From the NCBI GenBank assembly GCA_949126835.1, contig OX421499.1:6438026-6502025 (forward strand): a stretch of 64,000 nucleotides of DNA, in the 5' to 3' direction. Both the position numbers and the translations under genes were made by a program. This document shows, one piece after another, positions 43,669 through 53,986 of the stretch. The notes under the pieces were generated by a model. The model was not told where the DNA came from. It saw only the letters and a program-made list of their open reading frames with translations, and made no database searches. Positions within the stretch are counted from its first letter, which is position 1. Each line of letters starts with the position of its first letter. The DNA comes from Anisus vortex. Its lineage: Eukaryota > Mollusca > Gastropoda > Planorbidae.

Positions 43669-46600
43669 CTGTGAACCAAAAAATAAAATAATAACAACCT
43701 TTAAATATTACGTCACATTTATCGGGCAGTAGTGAGTTTGGCATTGGAAGGTCCCTGGTTCGAATGCTGATACAGGCTAGGAATGTTATAGGGTGTTACA
43801 GCTGAGACGAATACCTGACTTTAGGTGGGGAAAAGTAAAGGCGGCTGGGCGTTGTGCTGGCCACACAATCTCCTACTTCACAGGAACTATAGATTGAATT
43901 GGTTCGATAAAGTTAACTTGTTTTTACTTATCTGTTTACGTAATGTTTCCTTCTCAAACATGTTGATCCACAGACAGAACGAGTTCTCCAATATCCCATG
44001 AGACACAAGTCTAAAGTGTGTCTTTAAGCCTACCTTTCTGTTAGGAAACAGTACATTACCCTATGGTTTAAACCACCCATTTACTAATATTTCCTCTCGA
44101 CATAACGTTCCTACTTAACATTTTCTCTGTAATAGGACGTGACTGCTTATTTAACTTATGCATTAAGTTATTAACACAAAAGACAAGGTTAAGGTCGTTG
44201 AAACACGATTCATTTACAAACCGACTTTAACTGGTTTATTCCTAGGCAGGGTATGCTATTAAATGCAAGCTATCCATTGGTTATAAGCAACGGGTGATTG
44301 TGACGTCATATTCCCGCTCTTAGATTTATCGCCGGGGAATATATTAGCCTCGAGCACTAGGTTGCCGCAGACGATAGCTACCTTCTGACTAGACAAGTCG
44401 TATTAATATTGTTAATTTGTATTCATTGAAATCATACAGTTTTACTTGTTGAATAAAAGTTTCTGCAAAATGTACAAGCCAAGAAGGTTGTCTTGAATTG
44501 AAAGTTGTTGTTTGAAGTTAATTTGGAATAAATACTAAATCGCCCAACTTGAGGACTTGCTGCAAAACTATTTATCTATCGTCAGAGAGGCAAAGGTTCC
44601 CGCTGGGCCCAAAAATAAGAATCAACCCTAGACAAACAGCTAAAAAGGATTGAAGTGAGAGCTCCAAACTAACACTTCAAATTAGGAAAAGAAGCAAGTG
44701 GCGTTCAAACTGGATTTGAACTACAGTTCTTCTGAATGCCAATTCGAACGCGCTGCCGGCAATATAAGTTTATTATATGGCCCTTATATTATATCATTCT
44801 ACGGTCGAGAGAAAGGCATTTTGTTGCCCTGGGCGATATCAACTATATGGCGCATCTTCTCACTTTTACTCCTAGCGCCATTTATTCCCAGAAGACAAAG
44901 AAATAAAACCCATTTCTCAAGTTGTTAAAAAATGCATTGTTATCATAAAAAAATAGTTAATGTATAAAGTATTAAAACATATTTAATGTATAGAGTATTA
45001 GTGCACACTGTAGGTTATTACATAGAATGTTAGAAATTTTATTTTATTAAGGCATTTTATTATATAGAATGCCGTCAAATGGCTTGTAAGTAATACATTT
45101 TATTTACTATTAAATCTGTTAAAATATAAAAAGTTTTACGCAATTATAATGTATAAATGCATATTTTTATGCGCCCATTTAACCATTGATAATCCAACCT
45201 TAGACCCCCACGGTTCTCAACCTGGATCAACGAGTGAGTTGATAATCTAATCTTAGACCCCACGGTTCTAAACCTGGATCAACGAGTAAGTTGATAATCC
45301 AACCTTAGACCCAATGGTTCTCAACCTGGATCAACGAGTGAGTTGATAATCCAACCTTAGACCCAATGGTTCTCAATCTAGATCAACGAATCCATAAGGG
45401 AGTTAAAGGTTATCTGCAGAAACTCTTCTTGTAAAGAAAGGTCTATTAAATTACCCCTTACAAACTTTACCTTCGCCCTTGATTCTCTTTGAAAAAGTTT
45501 TTTTTGGCCCATATTCTATCATCCTATCGAGCGGAAAGATATAACATAAATTCGTTGCCAACGATAACAACTTCAATTAAATACTTAAAGCTCAGATAAA
45601 CCTAAGGACAAAAAACCCTTTCGTTATCCCCTATGCGAGAAAAAAATGCATATAAGTACTTTTTCTTCCCAAGAGTTATTCGGGCATTGGATTGACTGAA
45701 CAAACCAGGAAAACCAGTAACTTAACATTATTTAAAACATTATTAAAATGCAAGACTAGGCTCGGACCACGGATGAGCGTAGTACGCATTAATCTTCTTA
45801 ATAGAAGGAGCGTATGTAATGTATAAGATAAGATATCAGTCCCCCACCCCAACAAAGGTCATTAAAAAGTAAATTAAACAAAAATTGTTATGAGGTATAT
45901 TTTATAAATTCTGGTCCGAAAAACAAAAATCCGCACATGAATTGCATCAAATCGAATTAGATATAGACCTGAACAATATACTTTGTTTTTAGGCATTGTT
46001 AAATGTCAGATTCCTTCATTGCAAATTTTTCCCTAAGTTTGGCGCTAGTGATTTAATATGGCGCCCTCTAGAAACTACCCTTTTTGTCCGTCTAAATAAT
46101 AAAAATAATAATGATTATTTATATAACGCTTGTATCAATTATATTATATCATGCTCAGTGCGCTCTTGGTATATATTGCAATGGCAATGGTATAGTACAT
46201 AAGGCAAACACAGCCACTAGTCAAAGAGAAAGTTGCTCTAACTCTTTATAAAAAAACTCATTTTGTCTCAGATTCTCTGTGTTTGAGGCTGTTACATATA
46301 GAAGGCGCCACAAATTCAAACGAGCTGACTCCAAAGGACTTCTTTTTGTGACCATTCACATTAATTATACTATACTTGTATAGATAGGCTTTACGTCACA
46401 TAAGCCACCCATTTATCTGGAGATTCTGCAGGCATTACGTCCAGAATAACTATCTAAAAATAACAAAGAAAAACACTTTTATTTGTGCAAGTGGTCTTAC
46501 TTTGCAAATTTGACAGCAAGCACTCGATGGTCACGGTATAGGGCGTTGTTTACTATGGTCACTTCCGATCCTAGCCCACTGATTCTCAGGGCCGTCTGGA

Positions 46601-49600
46601 TGTGCTGGACATTCCTCGGCAGCATTTCCACGGCCAACGCCCGGCGCCCCATGGCTGCGGCGAAGAGCGTGTATTGCCCAATGTTGCTGCCGATGTCAAC
46701 AAAGACCATGTCTGGAAAACGCTTAAAAAGAGATCATTGATGGGTTACAATTCAGTTTACAAAAAGAACTTTTAGATTTTGCAGGTAACGTTTGTATCTC
46801 TCTCTCTCTCTCTATGGTTTAATATCTGTTTCCTTATCAATTTTGTTTGTCTTTCGGACAGTTTATCTATTTAATTATCTATTTATTTATCTTTCCATTT
46901 ATCTGTTGATATATTTAAATATATTTTTATTTATCCATTTATCTGTTTATATATTTAATGATATATTTATTTATCCATTTATCTGTTTATCTATTTTTCT
47001 ATCACTCTTAGTATCTATTTATTTTTAGATTTGTTTATATATCTATAAATCTATACAAGTAGCTATATATTTTTATTTTAATCTATCTATTTAACTATTT
47101 GTCTATCGATCTATCGATCTATTTATATATCAATTTCTCTGACTATCTAAATATATATATATATTTTCATCGATCTATATATCTTTTTTTTTTTTAAACT
47201 ATACAATGAATCCTCGTTTCTCGCGATAGATATGTTCCGAGACCGGCCGCGATAGCAGAAAATCCGCGAAGTAGGGACACCATATTTACAGTATTTATTA
47301 AAAATTTATATGGACTTTTAAAACCATCCTTTTGGTACTGTTAACAAACCACCCTTTACAGTAATGTACATATATCTGCAGTATGTACATGCAGTACATG
47401 GGCACAAATGTTTAGCAATGAAACAGTAAGTGTACATAAAAAAAATGAAAGATTGTTACGGTACTTTACAATTATACAATAATATCATGAAAAAAATCCT
47501 CGAAGTCGTGAATCCGCGAATCTCGAACCACAAAGTAGCGATGGTTCACTGTATATCTTTTTTACTATCTGTCCATTAATGTATGCATCTAGCAATAGAA
47601 ACCGAAGCATGTCTATCTATATGAATTAGTTCTCACTGTCTTAATATTCCCCCTCCCCCGGGGTTTATCACACCAGTGTTATCACCTGCAAATATTCTTT
47701 AAGATATATGACATTCGGTTCTTCCCAAAGTATTTCATACTGAAAAAGAAATATTTAAAAAACACATTAAAATGATGACATTTCAATCACAAAAGTGTGT
47801 GTGCGGCGAAAAATAGAAAGCAGAGCTATTATCATAGACTATAATACACATGGACCGCTTGCTCTATTTTTAGAGCTTATTGCTGTTGTAATTCCCGATT
47901 CTAAATAAAGTATGTGCCATTCAAACTTCCGTTTTATGACATCGCATTGTTTCGAATTTAAATGAATACGTGTAGGCCTTTTATCATAGACTATAATAAG
48001 ATGGACCGCTTGCTCTATTTTTAGAGCTCACGTTCTTTTTCTGTGCGCATACAATAACGCTGACTTAAATTACTTCTACTCTTCTACGTTTGCCTAATTG
48101 TTTCCGCTGTATACAAATATAGCTTTTTAATTATTATTTCTTCATTGAGAAAATCATAGCGATTTAATATAACTGAGGGGTACACGGCGACGCCTTTCAC
48201 TAAGTCAAGTCAAAACACACCTGCCTAGCGGCATAGCCAGGATTGTAAGGTAGGTGCGGGGGGGGGGGCGTGCATTGGCGCAAGGGTATGGTAGGTAGGG
48301 AAGCAAGAGGCTAATAATGTAAGTGGAGTCAGGGGCGAGGCCACGAGAGGCTGAGATGTGCTAAGCTTCCACAACCCTTAAAATGTTTACAAATAATTTT
48401 GATTCAACAGTTGTTTTTTTTTTTTTTATTTTTTTTATTGTTTTTTTTTATTTACTAATTTTGCAAACAAAAACTTTGATAACTGTTTGAAACGCAAACG
48501 TTTAGCCCACCCTTGAATAAATGCCTGGTTTCACACCTGAGGGGAGGGGGGGAGTGGGGGGGGGAGTTAAACAATTGTGTGGAGGGGGCATAGGGAATGA
48601 CACGAGGGCAAGTAGAATGCTAATTTTGAACGAGTGCACAATTTCCCCCTAAACTATTAGATACACAATTATTTTATCGAATTATCAATAGTCGAAACAA
48701 AAAAAAATTAAGTTGATTAAATTAATCTATTTTATAATTTTAAAGTTTTAAATCCTTATTTTGTGAAGAAAATAAATTGCATGAGGTGAAATGTAAAATT
48801 ACCAGTGGCGTAGCCAAGATTGCAAGGTGGGTGAGAGGGTTGTTTTTAAGTTCTACAGATGTTCCTTTTAGATAGAAGATTATTACGTCCACTAGGCCCA
48901 AAACTCCCGCTTCGCGGCAGGGATCGGTCGTTGGCAGGGATAGAATCCGCGACGTGTCGGTTGACAGGTGAACTAACTGCAGGACCAGACGGCAGGGGTG
49001 AGTTAACTAGTGCCAGTTAGAGGGTGGTGGGGGAAAGGCAACTATGAAACATAGATATTACTATTATGATCATACATATTAACATATATGCTATTATAAA
49101 GTGATGTTGGTGGCAATAGTGCAAGTAGGGAAATATTGCATGAAATGGGGCAATAGGTGTACAAACGGCCCCACAACTTAAAAAACAACGAATGTAAATA
49201 CCAAAAGTGCAAAGTTAAAATTAGAGTAATGAAGTATTTCAAAATAAAAGATGTATGGACAAAAATATTTTTTTTCCATATCCTCGGTTTAATAATAATG
49301 GCGGGTGGTGGTAAGTGCCCCTACGAATGCAAATGTCCTAATGTAATCAGATATATTTGTAAAAAGATAACAACAAAAAGTCTTACTTTGAGTGTACCAG
49401 AAACCCAGTTGTCCTCTTCCTCAGGGTACACGCAGATAACAACTCCAGCCTTGGGGGACCTGGGCAAAGGGACGCAATCCTGGTTGGGCAAAACGAAATA
49501 ATCGGGCAGAGTTGAGGGAACTATGTGGACGTCAGGATGAAGGTACACGGTCTTGTTTTTCCAGATGTTGAGACTCGACTATTTTAAAATGTATACATTA

Positions 49601-49843
49601 TCTACAGTATAAAAATATAACAATTTAAAAAAAAATGTATAAATGACCTACAGTATAAAACTAAAAACTATTAGAAAAAGGTATAAATTACACTACAGTA
49701 TACAAGTATATTTTTTTAAAGGATAGATTACCTACAGCATAAATTCTAGCGGAATCTGTCTTGGGGTCCTTGCAGGGGCACGTACTCATTCTGACCAACA
49801 TGATTACTGCCGCCAAACATAGTATTGCACAAAGAAGTTTCAT
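43284..49843 (-). CDS. FkbM-domain type II membrane methyltransferase, gene B (five exons)
   Basis: Paralog of gene A, about 319 residues, from exons 49843-49736, 49578-49387, 47739-47686, 46721-46501 and 43668-43284. SAM motif VFVDIGSNIGQYTLFAAAMG and FkbM motif KMDIEDSEHQALRGA are intact, with no internal stop and matching phases. Two changes mark the N-terminus. The gene A start is TTG followed by TAA here, so translation would begin 17 codons later at an ATG directly before the anchor (KLLCAILCLAAVIMLV). Exon 2 lacks the first 24 codons of gene A, because minisatellite sequence lies against it, and an internal TAG acceptor keeps the frame. Intron 1 shrinks to 157 bp. It could be functional with a shorter cytosolic tail and stem, or a young pseudogene; the clean catalytic exons favour function. 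Confidence 0.72.
43725..43920 (+). mobile_element. Degenerate SINE in gene B intron 4
   Basis: B box CTGGTTCGAATGC, then GGCGGCTGGGCGTTGTGCTGG and CCACACAATC. Orthologous to 8346-8515. Confidence 0.65.
44039..44674 (+). mobile_element. LTR-like insertion in gene B intron 4
   Basis: A 636-bp segment TGTTAGG...CTAACA, absent from the paralogous intron, where GCCTACC joins CTTCAAATTAGG directly (about 8640-8660). It contains AATAAAAG near 44452. Short matches at the borders (TTTC and CTTC) fit a 4-5-bp target duplication. A solo LTR is the simplest reading. Confidence 0.6.
44675..44765 (-). mobile_element. SINE head remnant, inverted
   Basis: Minus strand shows GCCGGCAGCGCGTTCGAAT and GTAGTTCAAATCC (B box). 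The orthologous piece is at 8655-8745, so it predates the duplication. Confidence 0.55.
45185..45392 (+). repeat. 54-bp tandem repeat, four copies
   Basis: Units of GTTGATAATCCAACCTTAGA, then CGGTTCTCAACCTGGATCAA. Located in gene B intron 4 and absent from gene A. Confidence 0.85.
45590..45845 (+). pseudogene. LINE tail remnant
   Basis: TACTTTTTCTTCCCAAGAG, GAACAAACCAGGAAAACCAG, AAATGCAAGACTAGGCTCGG and AATAGAAGGAGCGTATGTAA repeat, with decay, the end seen at 37440-37540 and 54960-55160. Confidence 0.65.
46501..46721 (-). CDS. Gene B exon 4: SAM-binding motif
   Basis: 221 bp from RFPDMVFVDIGSNIG to the donor CAAA|GTAAGACC. Strongly conserved with gene A through the motif, and more divergent in the last ten codons. 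Confidence 0.85.
46850..47180. repeat. TATC-rich degenerate microsatellite
   Basis: Orthologous to 9360-9658. Plus open frames through it are translations of TTTATCTA units. Confidence 0.8.
47204..47551 (+). mobile_element. Mariner/Tigger-like MITE, uninterrupted copy
   Basis: Same element as 9661-10624 without the nested insert. Ends CAATGAATCCTCG and CGATGGTTCACTG, flanked by TA. Confidence 0.85.
47686..47739 (-). CDS. Gene B exon 3: 54-bp microexon
   Basis: Between CTTTTTCAG and CAG|GTGATA; reads YEILWEEPNVIYLKEYLQ. Length and phase equal those of gene A. Confidence 0.7.
47842..48035. mobile_element. MITE of the GGACCGCTTGCT family
   Basis: The block CATAGACTATAATA then ATGGACCGCTTGCTCTATTT occurs twice in direct orientation (47834 and 47987), each followed by TTTTTAGAGCT. 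It may be one element cut into another. Confidence 0.6.
48845..48995 (-). mobile_element. tRNA-related SINE-like insertion specific to block B
   Basis: Minus strand gives CCGTCTGGTCCTGCAGTTAG and GCGGATTCTATCC, weak A and B boxes. Block A has continuous sequence here (13245-13265). A LINE-tail motif adjoins at 48875. Confidence 0.5.
49387..49578 (-). CDS. Gene B exon 2: shortened stem
   Basis: 64 residues from SSLNIWKNKTVYLHPDVHIV to NWVSGTLK. The acceptor TTTTAAAATAG is weak but keeps phase 0; the donor AAA|GTAAGAC is strong. Confidence 0.6.
49579..49735. repeat. Intron 1 minisatellite of gene B
   Basis: About four 42-bp units with ACCTACAGTATAAAA fill the whole intron between exon 1 donor and exon 2. 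Confidence 0.8.
49736..49843 (-). CDS. Gene B exon 1: membrane anchor with relocated start
   Basis: 36 residues, beginning MKLLCAILCLAAVIMLVRM. The donor is GCT|GTAGGT, phase 0, aligned with that of gene A. The plus-strand frame 49761-49943 is its shadow. Confidence 0.6.
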
Positions 49844-50006
49844 CTGGAAAGGACATTTGGTCGCACATCTTGTAATTGTAGTGCTTTACAACGATAGAAA
49901 CAATTCATTACTTTACTTTTTCGTTCATTATTTTGGAATATAGTACACATTATTATATTTTATTCTTTTATTTGCATTACATATAATGTATGTATATAGC
50001 AATAGA

Positions 50007-50095
50007 AATGGCGGAGCGTTTGAAAAAAAAGGGAGGTGGGGGTAAATGCCCCTACTAATGCATATGTCCTGATGTAATAAGATATATTTGTTAAT
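50007..50095. repeat. Displaced copy of exon 2 downstream intron
   Basis: GAAATGGCGGAGCGTTTGAA, then GTGCCCC-like and AAGATATATTTGT sequence repeats the intron beside exon 2 (13570-13690 and 49290-49370), but lies upstream of exon 1. It is absent from the matching part of block A. Confidence 0.6.
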
Positions 50096-50325
50096 ATTAG
50101 TTTATAAAAAAAAAATTACATTCTGATACATTATATAAAATTTTAAGAAAGTTAATACATTTGGCACATTTTATATTTATAAAATATAACTTTGTATTTA
50201 GACTAAATTTGTATTACATTATATTTCATTTCAAATAATGCTTGCAAAGGATTATTTTAACAAAATATTTTCGAATTCATGGTCTTATAAAACATTGCAC
50301 CCTGTAACATTGCATACCCAGTGGC

Positions 50326-51108
50326 GTATCCCCCAGTTTTAATAACATTGACCCACACCCTCACTTCAACACACACAGGCCCCCTTGATAACTATGTTGT
50401 TATATTAAATATAACTTTCTCCGCCTTAGGTGTTTAACCAGGAAACATTCAGTGATTAATTAATGAATTTTTAGGATGTTCGTTCTGCCATTGTATTTTC
50501 AATTAAAGATAACATTAGGTGTCCTCAGCCCCGTTCACCAATTAACATATTTCAGTTTGTATTTTAAGGACGGAATGTGTCCTGTTTACTTAAGCCTTGC
50601 CCCAAAGTCTCGGGGCTGCTAAAGCTCTATGTAAAAAAACGATTATTACTCGTAAAGAGTCAGTGTAGTTTTTGCTATCGAGATGTCCATTGGTTAGAGT
50701 TAAGTAGAGACTAGTCACAGCCATAGATGTATAGAGATTAGATAATAGTGTAGATGTTGAGTAATACAGTAGACTATCATGTTGTAGAGTGCAGTCAGCA
50801 ATGTAACTTGTATATCATTATATTCATATTAAATTTGATGTGTGCTACACAAGCCTTGGCGTTAAATTCATATTTGTGTGAAAGTGGTACGGAATTAGAA
50901 ACTAAAGACATATGAACACGTAGCACCCTGCAATTTTAAGCGCCTCATTCCAACCAAGCTAAGCGCAACATACAATATATGAGTTTACAGAATGTAACAT
51001 TAATTAACGACGCTTTTCTGAAGTATGTGGAAGGCAGGGCGACACAACGAGGGGCCCCCACATAAATTTGGAAACAGGGCCCCCACAATCCTAAATACGG
51101 CCCTGACT
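50326..51108. mobile_element. Possible hAT-like element upstream of gene B
   Basis: Left end CAGTGGCGTATCCCCC and right end CCTAAATACGGCCCTG resemble the family at 62520-63560. The flanks do not give a clean 8-bp duplication, so the two ends may belong to different insertions. No coding frame. Confidence 0.35.
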
Positions 51109-51187
51109 ATACCATTGCATTCTATACTAATGTATTCTATACTACTGCATCATATACCATTACATCCTATACCATTAAATCCTATAC

Positions 51188-51393
51188 CAGATTTCGGCAA
51201 CCAACAGCATGCGTATCAGACTTGGCACGCAGAGCGATTTTCAATGACACGCGAAAGCTTTCATAAAGGCAATTCAAGTCTGTTCTACAAATAATTGAGT
51301 TCTAGAACATAATAACGTTTCGGCTGTTTTCACTCTGATTGAATTTAAAAAAAAAAACGATGGCACACAATGATCAACAGATTTCCAACCCCT
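51188..51393. mobile_element. hAT-like MITE with TTGGCACGCAG core
   Basis: Ends CAGATTTCGGCAACC and TTTCCAACCCCTG are imperfect inverted repeats. The interior has ACTTGGCACGCAGAGCG, and the same core is seen in four other places. Confidence 0.6.
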
Positions 51394-51653
51394 GTCCTAT
51401 ATAATGAAATCCTACACAAGTATATAATACAAGCAGTTTTGCCCCGTCAAAATGACGGAGAAACAAACGATTACAAAGCTTTTGTTTTGGTTGGAAAGAA
51501 AATATAACAAACAATATTACAATAAACACTGTAGTGAGAACGTTTCTTTCGGTCTTTAGTTTTGGTATTTTTGTATTGTTTACGGTCGCTTGGCCTTGGA
51601 ATATGCATATGAATTAATGCTGTCAAGCTTCTGATTTCTTATTAATAATACCA

Positions 51654-52110
51654 TAGACTAAAATATACATGGACCGCTTGCTTTAGTATTTCTGCTATAT
51701 GATGAATTGAAACACCGATGTTCGGAATTCCCGATTCGAAATAACGTAATTGCTATACAGGAAATAAAGTTATTGATATACAACTTCCGTTTTATTTTAT
51801 CGCTATGATTTTCTCAATGAATAATTAAAATCGAAAGTTGTACAGAGCGGAAACATTTATAGATCAGTGTTGTGTGCGCACGGAAAAAGAATATAAGCTC
51901 TAAAAATAGAGCAGGCGGTCCATCTTATTATAGTTAATGATAATAGGATTAATAGACCTACAAGTATTCATTTAAAGTCGTGGAAAAATGCGATTTAATA
52001 ACACGGAACTTGTATAAGAATTACTTCATTTAGAATCGGGAATTCCAAAAAAAAGAAGATAATAGCATAAAAAACTAAAGCAAGCGGTCCGTGTATATTA
52101 TAGTCTATGG
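51654..52110. mobile_element. GGACCGCTTGCT-family MITEs, nested or tandem
   Basis: CATAGACTAAAATATACATG then GACCGCTTGCT at 51653, an inverted AGAGCAGGCGGTCCATCTTA at 51918, and a further inverted GCAAGCGGTCCGTGTATATT then ATAGTCTATGG ending at 52110. Three termini imply two overlapping elements. Confidence 0.65.
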
Positions 52111-52832
52111 TAATACTAAACAAACAATAACACTATCAAAAGGGAAAACAAAACAAATACCAAACAATTAAAAAAGTAAGTTAAAAAAAAAGTAGTCAGC
52201 AATATTTCACAGTACGGGAAAACCCGGTCTCGAAACACACTTAATTTGAAAGCATATCAAAGAGGAGATCATTCTGAAATGACGCTCAGTTTAGATTTTT
52301 AACATACGATGATTATCAATAGGTTTAAGTTTATTTTAAAAATAAATTAACGAATCAAGCAGTATTGTTGATATAATAACTTTTTCTTTCTGATGACGTT
52401 TCCAATGTATACATTTACCATTTGGCCCGATTAGTCAAACGGCTTAAGAGCCTATAGAGCACAAACATATAAATAAACAAACTCACGGTAACTATAGATA
52501 TTGATACCATTGCATATTATACCCTTTAGCATCCTACATAATTTCATCCTATACCATAGTATCCTATTTTTAAAAACTGTAAAAGTAGGTCAGAAGACCG
52601 AGACTGGTCATTGTGTGGGTACCGGTACTGTGTTGTTGACAGTGGCATGACCGGTACATGAATGATGTTAACCGTTTTGTTCGGACACGGGTCAAGTGAA
52701 GGGGAGAGTTTGAGTAGGAGATAGTGGACAGTGTGTGAGAGTCATGAGAACGGTGTGAGATATCGAGAGTATAGGGGAGACGCTAGATTTGTTTATGATG
52801 ATGTTCGTTAGAATTTATTATGATAAAGCTAT

Positions 52833-53508
52833 TGTCATGTATATTGTTTTTCCAAGAATTGGAACACGCAATGTTTATTCCTCTCTCTCTCTCTTTTCTT
52901 ACTACACACAATATTAGGACGTTTAGTAGGAAAGCAAAAGGTTCTAGGTAATGTTGGGATTCTGTGTTGATCTCAAATTCTCAGAGTCTGGGAACGACTC
53001 ATTATTTAATAGGGGAAGTTCCTATCGTTTTTGTTATGAGTTTTGTAATGATACCATGATTTTCACCCCTACTGGTAATGGGTCTATCCCTTGCACCACT
53101 CGGATAGTATTTAATGATTTGTTTTGTCTGAAAGACAGAGAGTTTCAAAATATGTTCCTTTGAGAACGTTTGTGTTTGCACTATTTTATTCTAACTGTAC
53201 ATAATAGATATATTGTATATATTGAACATACCACCTGAAATAAACTATCAACAACAGTTACACTGAAGCTTCCTTGTCAAGTTTCTATTCTATTGTGTTG
53301 TATACATTACTATAAGATTTATCTACTACTATAATGTGCAAGAAAGGAAATGTTGGAATACAAATACTGAATTTGTGCCCAGGACTATAAGAAGAGCTCG
53401 TGTAATACTGAAACATAAATACTAATAATTAAAGTCTCCCCTAGGACTAACGAGAATTATCAGCAAGATCTACACAGCTCTGGTCACAAGGGGATTGTGG
53501 ACGTAACA
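52833..53508 (+). mobile_element. 5' LTR of a truncated LTR retroelement
   Basis: 676 bp, TGTCATG...GTAACA, nearly identical to the solo LTR at 25750-26425. The primer binding site follows six bases downstream and a gag frame 480 bp later. No 3' LTR is in the window. It is inserted at the end of block B. Confidence 0.9.
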
Positions 53509-53513
53509 AAATG

Positions 53514-53531
53514 TGGGGGCTCGTCCGGGAT
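53514..53531 (+). promoter_or_regulatory. Primer binding site, tRNA-Pro type
   Basis: TGGGGGCTCGTCCGGGAT is the 18-base sequence used as tRNA-Pro primer site by murine-leukaemia-type retroviruses and some Gypsy elements. It would prime minus-strand synthesis. Confidence 0.85.
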
Positions 53532-53750
53532 ATTTGAGTTCTACTTTTCCTGACCTAGGATTGACAAAATTTGGTGGTCTCGCCCGGTATATTTGAGTTC
53601 TACTTTTCCTGACCTAGGTTTGACAAGATTTGGTGGTCTCGATCGGTATATTTGAGTTCTACTTTTCCTGATCTAGGATTGGAAAAAATTTGTTAATCTC
53701 GTCTGGAAAATTTGAGTTATATTTTTCCTGACTTAGAAACATTTTGTGAC
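53514..53750 (+). repeat. Four-copy leader repeat that includes the primer site
   Basis: Units start at 53514, 53572, 53631 and 53691 (58-60 bp). Each has a primer-site-like start, then TTTGAGTTCTACTTTTCCTG and ACCTAGG. Copies 2 and 3 keep TGGTGGTCTCG with CGGTAT; copy 4 is decayed. Confidence 0.85.
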
Positions 53751-53986
53751 ATTAGTAGTACTGAGAGCGGCATATTTGTGTTTCGTTTTCTAGGACTGTG
53801 AAACTATTCTTTTTAAAAAAGAGGAGAGAACTGGTTTGAGTATTTATTCCTTGGGAAGTGTGAAGATTCCACAAAGTGTGTAATATTATATTGTGCAAAT
53901 TTCTGGACAAATCGTAAGTTGGAACTTTATATTTTATTATACAATATATACTACTCTACTATCACAAATATTTCGAACGCTATACT

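Larger units (their letters stand above)
42668..52832. repeat. Segmental duplication, block B
   Basis: Collinear with 7290-22445. Homology starts at ATAAACCAAGAACAATATGG and ends where the 5' LTR at 52833 interrupts it. Insertions specific to this copy are the LTR at 44039-44674, the SINE-like piece near 48845-48995, and most of 50300-52570. Confidence 0.85.
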
